Shown here in pieces: positions 52,128 through 60,279 of a stretch of DNA of 64,000 nt; position 1 is the stretch's first letter; the number at the start of each line of letters is the position of its first letter. The DNA lies in NCBI RefSeq assembly GCF_000805385.1, contig NZ_JTJW01000007.1, positions 124,001-188,000 on the forward strand, given 5' to 3'. The stretch is from Mycolicibacterium setense. Its GTDB lineage: Bacteria > Actinomycetota > Actinomycetes > Mycobacteriales > Mycobacteriaceae. Below the pieces are notes generated by a model, which worked only from the letters and a program-made list of their open reading frames with translations, had not been told where the DNA came from and ran no database searches. The position numbers were made by a program, and so were the translations under genes.

Positions 52128-52775
52128 GTGCTGTCAATGAAGCGCGTACAGGTAGTGCGTGGCTACGGCGGCATGAGCGCGGCCGACCGCCGCACCGAAC
52201 GACGGAGCAAGCTGCTCGCCGCCGGACGGCAGATCTGGGGCGAATCCGGTATCACCGAGGTGACCGTGCGCGCCGTCTGTACCGCCGCCGGACTGACGTC
52301 GCGTTATTTCTACGAGCAGTTCCCCAGCCGAGACGCTTTGCTGTTCGCCATCTCCGACGATGTGCGGGACGAGTTGCTCACCGCATTGGTCAACGCCGGC
52401 GTCGGCGACCCCGGCACCTTGACCGACAAATTGCGTTCGGCACTCACCGCGTTCCTCGACATCATCGCGGCCGACCCGCACATCCACCGCATCGCGACCG
52501 GCGATGTCAGCAGCGTCGCCGGCCTGACCGAACACCGCACCCACATCTTGGACATGATCACCGGTCTGATCGTCCAGCACGCGCCCGACGTTCTGCCTGC
52601 CACGACACCGAGCCCTCCTCAACTCCGGCGCGGCGCACAGTTCATGGTGGGTGGGGTCAATCAGATCATCGAAGCGTGGCTCGCCGATCCGACCGAGTCC
52701 ACCGAGGAACTCGCCGCCGAGTGCGCCGATCTCTGTGTCGCCGTGGTGCGCGGCATCACCCGCGGCGGCGACTAG
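52128..52775 (+). CDS. TetR-family regulator
   Basis: This 215-residue regulator has an HTH in TERRSKLLAAGRQIWGESGITEVTVRAVCTAAGLTSRYFYEQFPSRDALLFAI (about residues 23-75). The C-terminal domain is helical with no recognisable ligand signature. The GTG at 52128 is the upstream-most start; ATG 52137 or the methionine at 52173 are alternatives, and none has a strong ribosome site. It faces the MpaB-family oxygenase across the 18-bp palindrome. The likely model is repression of that gene until its hydrophobic substrate or product binds. Confidence 0.87.
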   Translation: MLSMKRVQVVRGYGGMSAADRRTERRSKLLAAGRQIWGESGITEVTVRAVCTAAGLTSRYFYEQFPSRDALLFAISDDVRDELLTALVNAGVGDPGTLTDKLRSALTAFLDIIAADPHIHRIATGDVSSVAGLTEHRTHILDMITGLIVQHAPDVLPATTPSPPQLRRGAQFMVGGVNQIIEAWLADPTESTEELAAECADLCVAVVRGITRGGD

Positions 52776-52853
52776 CGTGCCGCGCGTGTTTGGCTCGCAC
52801 CGGGATGGCAATTCTGAAGGTGATCGGAACACCACCTACAGGGAGGCCCACTG

Positions 52854-53024
52854 ATGAGCCATCCGAATTCGGACGAACCCGAGTCCGATGTCGAGCGAGA
52901 TAACCACGTGGCCGCATCACGTGCCGGCCGTGATTCCGACGGCAGCTACGTGGGACGGGCATCCTCGGACGACGACTTCGACAGCGGGCAGACGGGGGCC
53001 GAGGCCCGCAGTTCTGACGGCTGA
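52854..53024 (+). CDS. Small acidic disordered protein (56 residues)
   Basis: This 56-residue protein begins MSHPNSDEPESDVERDNHV and ends EARSSDG; Ser, Asp and Glu make up over a third of it, so it is probably disordered. A GGGAGG ribosome site lies seven bases before the ATG, and the start is well placed after the tetR gene. There is no signal peptide, membrane segment or cysteine. It converges with the amine oxidase gene, whose stop is four bases away. The function is unknown. Confidence 0.65.
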   Translation: MSHPNSDEPESDVERDNHVAASRAGRDSDGSYVGRASSDDDFDSGQTGAEARSSDG

Positions 53025-53028
53025 GCTG

Positions 53029-54393
53029 TCACGCGGGCACCACGCTGTCGGCCGCCATCACCTCTGCGGCGGCACGCTCTCCAGACCGAACCGCCCCGTC
53101 GATCCAGCCGCACATGATGGCCGAACTTTCCGTACCGGCCCAATGGATCCGGCCGCACGGCACCCGCAACGCGGGCCCGAACTCGGTCAGCACACCGGGC
53201 GGGGCGTGACTGATCATCCCGCCACCCGAATACCGCTCCACCGTCCAGTTCTGCTCGTGGTAGCTCACCGGTGAAGCGGCCTTCGGGCCGAACCGGTCGA
53301 TCAGTTCACCGATCACCACAGCCTTTCGCTGGGCGGCGTCGAGACATCCGAGCCGGCGCGCGGCAGGCCCTTCGGTGATGACGCACATGATGCCGGGAGT
53401 GCCTGTGTCGGTGCAGGCGTCGATGGTCAGTGTGGCGGGACTGCCGGGCGCGGCCGACTGTCCGCACAGCCCGTCGGCACGCCAGAACGCGGTGTCATAG
53501 ACAACGGAAATCTTGAACACGGCCCCGCTGGGCATCCGCTGATGGAGGAACATCCGGTCCACCGGAAGCATTGGCTCATAGGCGATCTGGTCGGCAACGG
53601 CCAACGGAACGGCGACGACTGCCTGGCGCGCCCGCACGGTCATACCGTCGGCGTGGACGGTCACGCCGCCATCGTCGTGCTCGATCAGGCGCACCGGCCG
53701 CGAAAGATGCAGCGCACCACCCAGTTCGGCGGCCATCGGCCCGTAGATGGCAGCCATACCTCCGCGCACACGCGCGTCCTGAGCGCCATCCTTGCTGGAG
53801 ATGACGAAGCCCGGCCCACCGCCGGACCCCATCTGGTGAAGTGCCCACAGCAACGACACCTCCGAGGCCGCCGAGGTATAGATGCCCGCGAGCGCCATAT
53901 CGAGCATCTCCCGCGCCTGCTTGGAACGCATGTGACGATTGATCCACTCCCCCAACGTGATCCGGTCCCATTCGACCGCCTTCTTCGCCTCCCAGGGCGC
54001 GTCGAAGGGGATGGACCTGCACATCAGCTCGACCTCGAGTAGCCCGGCACCGAGATTGGCGATGGCCCACGGACTCATCGCCCAGGGAATGGTGCCGGAA
54101 TACCGGTGCCGTTTGCCGTCGAGGATCATCATGGCGTCACCGTCGACGTACTCCTTGTACTCGGTCACGCCGAACTCGGCCATCAAGGCTTTGATACGGT
54201 CCTGGCCCGGGCCGATCCATGCCCCGCCGCGATCGATCCAGGTCCCGTCGTCCAGCACCTCGGTGTAGGTACGTCCTCCGACGCGGTCCCGCGCTTCGAG
54301 CAAGGCCACAGAGTGCCCCGCCTGTTTGAGCCGTAATGCGGCGGTCAAGCCGGCGAACCCGGCACCGATTACGCAACAATCGACGTCTGCCAT
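53029..54393 (-). CDS. Flavin-containing amine oxidase family protein
   Basis: This 454-residue FAD-dependent amine oxidase-like enzyme (AofH type) has the N-terminal Rossmann motif CCVIGAGFAGLTAALRL (residues 6-22) and the GGRTYTE motif that follows, plus the C-terminal FAD-binding IHWAGTESS...GWIDGAVRSGERAA. In monoamine oxidases FAD is attached through a Cys in YSGGC; here the segment reads YSGGGMIS, so FAD should be bound noncovalently. It has no signal peptide. The ATG start at 54393 is followed upstream by a 433-base gap containing inverted repeats. The amine substrate is unknown. Confidence 0.87.
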   Translation of the reverse strand: MADVDCCVIGAGFAGLTAALRLKQAGHSVALLEARDRVGGRTYTEVLDDGTWIDRGGAWIGPGQDRIKALMAEFGVTEYKEYVDGDAMMILDGKRHRYSGTIPWAMSPWAIANLGAGLLEVELMCRSIPFDAPWEAKKAVEWDRITLGEWINRHMRSKQAREMLDMALAGIYTSAASEVSLLWALHQMGSGGGPGFVISSKDGAQDARVRGGMAAIYGPMAAELGGALHLSRPVRLIEHDDGGVTVHADGMTVRARQAVVAVPLAVADQIAYEPMLPVDRMFLHQRMPSGAVFKISVVYDTAFWRADGLCGQSAAPGSPATLTIDACTDTGTPGIMCVITEGPAARRLGCLDAAQRKAVVIGELIDRFGPKAASPVSYHEQNWTVERYSGGGMISHAPPGVLTEFGPALRVPCGRIHWAGTESSAIMCGWIDGAVRSGERAAAEVMAADSVVPA

Positions 54394-54826
54394 GGTCGCC
54401 TCCCCGTTCCTGGCGGACCAGATGCGCTCAAGCTACGCCGATCGGCGCCCGGAGATTCAGGATCGGCACATTGCGACGAGCCTGCCGTGGGCGCAACCCA
54501 AACTGCCCACTGACAGCGCGATCCATGCGTTTTGTGGTAAACCGCATAGATTTTGCCTCGACGGTCGCAGATCACAACGAAAGGGTGGCCTCGGCCACAT
54601 CGCGGAAATCGTCCCGACGTCCGTGAACTCGGTCGCCGGACGGCGCGCATACCATAGTTGACCTGTCCTTTCCTCGATGAGGCCAGGCCATGCGTCCGGA
54701 GGTCGCCGGTTACTCTACTGCGTCAAACCATGGTTGACGCAAGGCATCCATCTGGTTGCCGTTGGCAGTCTCAGACAACTTCGCGATGCCGGGAATCGGC
54801 CAAACCCTCGGTAGGGTCCGGACCTC
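54394..54826. other. 433-base intergenic region with inverted repeats
   Basis: No gene is supported here. It lies between the divergent amine oxidase and M15-like genes. Two related motifs, ACCATAGTTGAC (54651-54662) and ACCATGGTTGAC (54727-54738), are 76 bases apart; the second is part of a near-perfect palindrome at 54719-54741. These could be regulator sites for either flanking gene. Confidence 0.5.
54719..54741. promoter_or_regulatory. Inverted repeat upstream of the M15-like gene
   Basis: TGCGTCAA and TTGACGCA (8-bp arms) flank ACCATGG; removing one A would give a perfect 22-bp palindrome. It lies 86 bases before the secreted M15-like gene and far upstream of the amine oxidase gene. No regulator is adjacent. 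Confidence 0.5.
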
Positions 54827-55453
54827 GTGGGTAGACACCAGTTGAAGAAGGACCGGCGCCGCCGGTCGGCGGCCATGGCCGCAGTGGTCGCACCTGCCGT
54901 CGCATTCATCGTCGTGGGCGCAGATGCCGCGCCTGCCACCAAGGACGATGCACCCGCGCAGGTCGTGCCGGCGCCGGTAGCCCAGCCGTCGGCTGCGCCT
55001 GCCGCGCCTGCTGAGCGTGCTGATCGCGCTGTACGCCGCAACATGCGGTTCCCGCTGCCTGCCGGCCGGGCACCCGAGAAGGGCCTACAGGTCGAGACCA
55101 TCCTGGCGGCCCGCGCCGTCAGTGCGCGGTTCCCCGAGATTCTCGACATCGGCGGGGTCCGCGCCGATTCGATGAAGTGGCACCCGAATGGGTTGGCGAT
55201 CGACGTTATGATCCCGAACTACGGCACGGCTGAGGGCAAAGCGCTCGGTGACCGGGTCGTGGCGTACGTCCTCGACAATGCGGATCGGTTCGGCGTCAAT
55301 CACGTGATTTTCCGGCAGCACATCTACTCCCGCGGCAAGGCGCCCAGAATGATGTCGGACCGCGGCGGCGCCACCGCCAACCACTACGACCACGTGCACA
55401 TCGCTACCAATGGCGGCGGATTCCCCACCGGGCACGAGACGTATCTGACGTAA
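54827..55453 (+). CDS. Secreted M15/VanY-like protein, paralogue 2
   Basis: This 208-residue paralogue of the protein at 50125-50766 has the same order of parts. A basic start (KKDRRRRSAAMAAVVAPAVAFIVVGADA) acts as signal or anchor, followed by an Ala/Pro/Val linker and the domain SMKWHPNGLAIDVMIPNY...NHYDHVHIATNGGGFPTGHETY. The H...D...HVH residues fit M15-type zinc ligands. The N-terminus is more basic, and residues between the two motifs differ (VFRQHIYSRGKAPRMMSDRGGA). The GTG at 54827 is the start. It is transcribed in the same direction as a membrane protein gene 38 bases downstream. Confidence 0.83.
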   Translation: MGRHQLKKDRRRRSAAMAAVVAPAVAFIVVGADAAPATKDDAPAQVVPAPVAQPSAAPAAPAERADRAVRRNMRFPLPAGRAPEKGLQVETILAARAVSARFPEILDIGGVRADSMKWHPNGLAIDVMIPNYGTAEGKALGDRVVAYVLDNADRFGVNHVIFRQHIYSRGKAPRMMSDRGGATANHYDHVHIATNGGGFPTGHETYLT

Positions 55454-55491
55454 GTCCGGTTCGCCTTCGCCAGGGACGTGGACACCGTGAA

Positions 55492-56307
55492 TTGTCCCTC
55501 TTTCCGGCGCGCCGGAACCGGCATCGGACACAAGAGCGCGATGATGCAAATGTGGCTGATGATGCGAATGTGACCAACGTCGTGACGGAGTCTCCGACTG
55601 CCGGTCCGGCAGCCGACGAGGTGCGGGGCGAACCCGAGCAGCCGACCGGTTCACCGTCAGCTCAACGCGTGTGGTCGATGCCCAAGGCACCGGTGACGCG
55701 CAAGCAAGCTGACGAGCTCGGACGGATCGCGCTCGATGCCGGCGCGGCCGTCGTCCGATTCATCGCCGGCATCGCTCGCTATGTGGCCCGTGCTCTCAGA
55801 CAGTTGGCCCGCACGGTCGAGGCGGTGCCGCCGGCCTTGCGCGTGTTGACCTTGCTGGGTTTGTGCACACTGCTGGGCATCGTCGGCGCCGTCGCCTTGC
55901 ACAACAGTCTCGGCCTGCTCTGCGTCATCGTGGTGGTCCCGGTCTGCTCGATCGCCCTCGGCGCACTCGGGCACCGTTGGTACACCGAACTCGGCGAGCG
56001 GCCGGTGCCACGCGCCGACAACCCGATGCCCCGAACATCGATGCCGGATCTGCAGCGTTCGGTTGAATATGTCGACACGAAGCTGCAGGTCGCCCTCAAC
56101 GCATTCGCGGCTGAACGGCAACAGCACGCGATGATCGCGCTCTTCCAGGCCAAGACGGCCGTCGAGCTGACCCTCGGGACGGAGCAGGACGCGGTGAACC
56201 ACATCGAAGCACTGGTGTCTGTGGAAACCCACGACGCGCGGCCGCGAATCCGAGCCGGCGCTGCGGCCAAATCGTTGCGAGAAAACAATTCCCTGCAGGC
56301 ATCATGA
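55492..56307 (+). CDS. Membrane protein of unknown function
   Basis: This protein of up to 271 residues has an N-terminal acidic/Pro/Thr-rich region (with a short ADDANV-TNV repeat), a basic segment (TRKQADELGRIALDAGAAVVRFIAGIARYVARALRQLA) and two hydrophobic helices (VLTLLGLCTLLGIVGAVAL and LCVIVVVPVCSIALGAL), followed by a cytoplasmic-looking helical tail. Start uncertain: the upstream-most candidate is TTG 55492; a GTG near 55567 is another. It shares ATGA with the FlgT-like gene, so the two act together. The function is unknown. Confidence 0.6.
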   Translation: MSLFPARRNRHRTQERDDANVADDANVTNVVTESPTAGPAADEVRGEPEQPTGSPSAQRVWSMPKAPVTRKQADELGRIALDAGAAVVRFIAGIARYVARALRQLARTVEAVPPALRVLTLLGLCTLLGIVGAVALHNSLGLLCVIVVVPVCSIALGALGHRWYTELGERPVPRADNPMPRTSMPDLQRSVEYVDTKLQVALNAFAAERQQHAMIALFQAKTAVELTLGTEQDAVNHIEALVSVETHDARPRIRAGAAAKSLRENNSLQAS

Positions 56308-56666
56308 CCGATCGGCTCACCCTCTCCGGTCAGGTCGCCCTCATCGAGGACGACTACACCTTGGTCATCAATCGTGGCGCTGAGGCAGGTGTGCGGCCAG
56401 GCATGATCTTCGCTGTCCACTCCGACTCGGACCAGGTGATCACCGATCCCGAATCCGGCCGGGAATTGGGCAGACTCACCCGCGAGAAGCTTCGGGTGCG
56501 CGTGTTCGACGTGCAGCCCCTGTTCTCCCGCGCACACACATTCGCCAGGACCGATGACTTCTACGGCCTGTTCCAGGCAACGGCCGTGGTGACCGTGGAC
56601 GTCGGCGACAGCCTCGAACTGGTGCCCGCCGAGGGCGAATCCCGTCGGGCTGCGTCCGGGCAGTGA
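56304..56666 (+). CDS. Small protein with FlgT-C/SH3-like beta domain
   Basis: This 120-residue protein is dominated by a beta-rich domain: LTLSGQVALIEDDYTLVINRGAEAGVRPGMIFAVH followed by GRELGRLTREKLRVRVFDVQPLFSRAHTFAR. The pattern 'xGxVxxIxxxxxVINxGxxxGVxxGxxFxV' occurs in FlgT C-terminal and related SH3-like domains, but nothing else suggests flagella in a mycobacterium. It has no signal peptide. It is translationally coupled (ATGA) to the membrane protein gene. The function is unknown; a membrane-linked binding partner for that protein is likely. Confidence 0.65.
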   Translation: MTDRLTLSGQVALIEDDYTLVINRGAEAGVRPGMIFAVHSDSDQVITDPESGRELGRLTREKLRVRVFDVQPLFSRAHTFARTDDFYGLFQATAVVTVDVGDSLELVPAEGESRRAASGQ

Positions 56667-56723
56667 GTAAGCGGATGCGCGGTCGGCACTCCGCCGGCCA
56701 CGCATCCGGTACACCAGGGTTTT

Positions 56724-58346
56724 TCAGTTGCCGGTGGGCAGCGCGATGTTCACGCCGTCGGCCGCAAGTTGGTCGCGCACGAACTTGAACCTCTGGTACT
56801 GCGTGACGGTGATGGGCCCCGAATAACCCTCACTCTGAAGTTTCCGCGGTGGGTGCTTCAGATAGGTCTGCATCAGCTCCTGGACCGCCTGGTTGATGGT
56901 CACGAGGGTCCAGGTGTGTTCGGTGTAGTTGTTCATGAAGATGTCGTAGCGTTCCTGCGGGTCCTGCCAGATGTCGAAAATCTGCGGCACGGTCGCGACG
57001 TACGATTCCGCGCCCTTCCAGCCCAGGTTGGTGTCGACCGCCAGGCCGCCGGTGCTCGCACCGTTGTCACCCCGCAGGTTGAAGACAGCCTTGTAGTGGC
57101 CGACACGCACCGCCCCCGGCGTCAGTTCGTTCTCGCTGAAGTAGAACCAGGACTTGCGGTCGGACTTGCCGGATCCCAGCAACACCGGTGACATGTCATA
57201 GCTGTCGAAGATGATCGGCTCACCCTCACGGTCGTTCTCCGGCAGTTGCACACCGGCGAGCTTGGCGAACGTGGCCATGTAATCCAGGCCGCCGACGATG
57301 TCGGAGTTGCGCGACCCCGGCTTGATACCCGGACCCCAGGCGATCGACGGAACGCGGTTGCCGCCCTCGCGGACGGTGCCCTTGGTACCGCGGAACGGGG
57401 TATATCCCGCGTCCGGGTAGACGTCCTGCCAGGCGCCGTTGTCCGTCGTCCAGAACACATACGTGTTCTTGTCGAGGCCCAGCGAGCGAATCTTCTCCAT
57501 GATGTTGCCGATCCGGGTGTCGTTCTCCACGATCGAATCGGCGTACTTGGACTTCGAGAGCGACTTGCCCTTGAAATCCGGGTGCGGCATGTTCGGCTGG
57601 TGCACCTTCATGAAGTTGACGTGTAAGAAGAACGGGGTGTCGGATTTCGCGTTCTCGTCCAGGAATTCGAGCGCGTCCTGCTCGACGTATTCGTCGTAGA
57701 ACGGAATGCCGACGACGCCCTTCTCAGGCGTGTTGACGTATTGGCCGTTGACCTTGAAGTCTTCTTTCGCCTTCTCGCCTGCTTTGCCCGACAGCGCGCC
57801 CTGGGTCACGCGCGCGAACATCTCACGCAGCTCGTCGTCCATGTCCGGGAACCATTCCGGGTCGGCATAGGTGTAGGCGTTGAGGTGATAGAGCCCGCAG
57901 TGCCTCATCTCGTCGTAACCGTGCGCGGTGGGCAGCGCGTAGTCGGACTCACCGAGGTGCCACTTGCCGGTGAAGAAGGTCTTGTAATCAGCGGTCTTGA
58001 GCACGGATGCAAGGGTCCACTCGGCTGCCGGCAGCCCGCCGCCCTGGCCCTGGAAGGCCACCGTCGTCATGCCGCTGCGATTCGGGATGCGTCCGGTGAG
58101 GATCGCCGCGCGTCCGGGTGTGCAACTCGGCTGGGCGTAGAACGACATGAATTGCATGCCTTCCTCGGCCATCTGGTCGAGGTGCGGAGTGGGCATTCCT
58201 CGGTTGTCACCGCCGCCGTACACACCCGCATCGCCGTAACCGAAGTCGTCGGAGACGATGAGGACGATGTTGGGCTTCGCCTTCTCTGATGCCGTCGTCC
58301 CTGATGTCGCCTTCTCTGATGTCGCCTTCTTTGATGCGGTTGCCAT
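56724..58346 (-). CDS. Arylsulfatase-type sulfatase
   Basis: This 540-residue sulfatase has the formylglycine site Cys75 in SCTPGRAAILTGR, Asp33/Asp34 of IVLIVSDDFGYGD as metal ligands and further family residues in TGKWHLGE and TDNGAW. Its N-terminus is low complexity (ATASKKATSEKATSGTTASEK), with no signal peptide, so it is probably cytoplasmic unless exported otherwise. A separate formylglycine-generating enzyme is required and not nearby. It is a single gene, ending before a gap leading to the tRNA-Pro gene. The sulfate ester substrate is unknown. Confidence 0.92.
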   Translation of the reverse strand: MATASKKATSEKATSGTTASEKAKPNIVLIVSDDFGYGDAGVYGGGDNRGMPTPHLDQMAEEGMQFMSFYAQPSCTPGRAAILTGRIPNRSGMTTVAFQGQGGGLPAAEWTLASVLKTADYKTFFTGKWHLGESDYALPTAHGYDEMRHCGLYHLNAYTYADPEWFPDMDDELREMFARVTQGALSGKAGEKAKEDFKVNGQYVNTPEKGVVGIPFYDEYVEQDALEFLDENAKSDTPFFLHVNFMKVHQPNMPHPDFKGKSLSKSKYADSIVENDTRIGNIMEKIRSLGLDKNTYVFWTTDNGAWQDVYPDAGYTPFRGTKGTVREGGNRVPSIAWGPGIKPGSRNSDIVGGLDYMATFAKLAGVQLPENDREGEPIIFDSYDMSPVLLGSGKSDRKSWFYFSENELTPGAVRVGHYKAVFNLRGDNGASTGGLAVDTNLGWKGAESYVATVPQIFDIWQDPQERYDIFMNNYTEHTWTLVTINQAVQELMQTYLKHPPRKLQSEGYSGPITVTQYQRFKFVRDQLAADGVNIALPTGN

Positions 58347-58672
58347 GTGTACCTCCGGATGACGTGCCGTCAGCTCGGTGACCGCAGTTGGTTCTCGACG
58401 ATCGATGACGGCGTGGACGGGGAGAATTCGCGAACGGACCCAGCGCAGCGGGGCCGGACCGGAGACAGCGAGTCGACACTCCTCGGCCGGGTCACAGTCG
58501 CCACCCTGCCACCTATCCGCAGACCCTGATACCCACTGGCGGAGGTTCTTACGGCACTCTGCCGAAATTGTTATGTCTCATCCGAAACGGGTGAGACGGG
58601 GCCAGATGTGGTGGCGAGGCGCGTTCGGTGTCGACGTGGAGCGGACGGCGCCACCGCGCACCGGATACGAGT
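58347..58672. other. Intergenic region with a weak small ORF
   Basis: No certain gene. The plus-strand reading 58573-58674 encodes 33 residues (MSHPKRVRRGQMWWRGAFG then VDVERTAPPRTGYE) without a good ribosome site, and its stop falls inside the tRNA terminator. It is a possible small protein but weakly supported. Confidence 0.3.
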
Positions 58673-58703
58673 AAGGCGGCTTCCCTGATCGGGAAACCGC
58701 CTT
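58673..58703 (-). terminator. Hairpin terminator of tRNA-Pro
   Basis: AAGGCGG and CCGCCTT arms extended by TTCCC/GGGAA form a stem with one bulge around TGATC, 17 bases beyond the 3' end of the tRNA gene on the minus strand. It is a plausible terminator for the tRNA transcript. Confidence 0.7.
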
Positions 58704-58719
58704 GGACCTCGGTAAATCT

Positions 58720-58796
<77 letters not shown>

Positions 58797-58887
58797 CCTG
58801 CTTCCGGCTTGCACCGGCAGCGAGTCGAAAGCTTACCGTAGCCGCCCGCTCTCCTTCTAATCCGCCCCACCGGTCACAGGTGCAGGT

Positions 58888-60279
58888 TCACCGGTCCGCG
58901 GGTTCGGCGATCGACGCCTCGGCCTCGTCGACTGCGATCTCCGGTGGCAGCACCTTGAAACCGCGACTCGTCACGGCCAGCACGACGATCCCCAGGCCCA
59001 GCCAGCACAGGCCGAGAACGATCGCGCGGGTGTCGAGCTGCAGCAGCAGATACGACGTGATGACCGCCCCGATCGCGGGTGCCACCAGATAAAGCAGCGG
59101 GTTGTGCGTAGCGCCGGCGGTGCGGCGACGGAAGTAGTAGACGATCACGGAGACGTTGACGAGCGTGAACGCCACGAACGCGCCGAAGTTGATGAACGAC
59201 GTCGACGTCGCCACATCGAGGAACATCGCCAGCAGGCCCACCGCGCCGATCATCACCAGGTTGGCCGCCGGAGTGCGGAATTTGGCGCTCAGAGTGCCGA
59301 ACACCCGTCGGGGCAGAGTCCCATCGCGTCCCATCGCGAACAGCAGTCGCGACGCCGACGCCTGCGCGGCGATGCCCGAGGCGAACTGGGCCAGGATGAG
59401 GCCGGCCAGGAACACCGCTCCGAACAGATTGCCGCCGATCTGCTTGGCGATTTCCAGCGCGGCCGACGAGGAATCGGCGAATTCCCCGCCGGGGTGCACC
59501 AATTGGGTGGTGTAGGCAATGACCAGGAAGATGAAGCCGCCGATCAGCGCGATGAGCATGATGGCGCGCGGCATGTTCTTGCGCGGTTCGACGGCTTCTT
59601 CGGTGAACGTGGTGACGGCATCGAATCCGAGGAAGGAGTAGGCGGCGATGGCCGCGCCGGCCGTCACTCCCCCGATGCCCGCGCCCGTACCGGTGAACGG
59701 ACCGGCACTGACCAGTCCGCCGGCGCCGGCACTGCGGAAGACCGAGGCGATCGACAGCGCCACGAACAACACGATGACCAGCAATTGGAAGGCCATCAGC
59801 AGATAGTTGGCCTTGTCGGCCACCTTGATGCCGATGACGTTGAGAACGGTGGTGATCAGGATGAACCCGAGCACCCAGAGCCAACCGGGCACCGCCGGGT
59901 ACTGGGCTTCCAGGTATGCCGCTCCGATCAGCCAGATGACCATCGGCAGGAACAGGTAGTCCAGCAGCACCGCCCAGCCGGTGAGGAACCCGATCCGCGA
60001 GTCGATCGTGCGACGCACGTAGGTGTACGCCGAGCCCGAGACCGGATAGGCGGCCGCCATTCTGCCGTAGCTCGATGCCGTGAAGAGCATGGCCGCCAAG
60101 GCGATCAGGTAGGCAGACGCCGACGCCCCTGCGGTGGTGGACGCGATCACCCCGAAGATGCCGAGCACGATCAACGGGGTCATGTACGCCAGACCGAACA
60201 GCACCAGCGACCGCAACCCGAGGGCGCGCACCAAGGTGGGTTGCCCTGCAGACGGTGGTGTCATGGCGGTGCCCTTCAT
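58888..60279 (-). CDS. APC-family amino acid permease
   Basis: This protein of 463 residues has about 12 membrane helices and the APC superfamily signatures of the first helix (FGLAYMTPLIVLGIFGVIA) and helix 2-3 (GSAYTYVRR). It resembles GABA/polyamine-type or amino-acid exchangers of the APC group. The nitrilase gene upstream ends in ATGA with this start, so import of a nitrogen compound and its hydrolysis are probably coupled. ATG 60264 is an alternative start preceded by GAAGGG. The substrate is not determinable. Confidence 0.87.
   Translation of the reverse strand: MKGTAMTPPSAGQPTLVRALGLRSLVLFGLAYMTPLIVLGIFGVIASTTAGASASAYLIALAAMLFTASSYGRMAAAYPVSGSAYTYVRRTIDSRIGFLTGWAVLLDYLFLPMVIWLIGAAYLEAQYPAVPGWLWVLGFILITTVLNVIGIKVADKANYLLMAFQLLVIVLFVALSIASVFRSAGAGGLVSAGPFTGTGAGIGGVTAGAAIAAYSFLGFDAVTTFTEEAVEPRKNMPRAIMLIALIGGFIFLVIAYTTQLVHPGGEFADSSSAALEIAKQIGGNLFGAVFLAGLILAQFASGIAAQASASRLLFAMGRDGTLPRRVFGTLSAKFRTPAANLVMIGAVGLLAMFLDVATSTSFINFGAFVAFTLVNVSVIVYYFRRRTAGATHNPLLYLVAPAIGAVITSYLLLQLDTRAIVLGLCWLGLGIVVLAVTSRGFKVLPPEIAVDEAEASIAEPADR

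Noticed and set aside
58573..58674. 33-residue plus-strand ORF near the tRNA terminator
   Set aside because: No ribosome site, basic composition and overlap with the tRNA terminator hairpin leave it unsupported as a gene; it is only noted in the gap entry.
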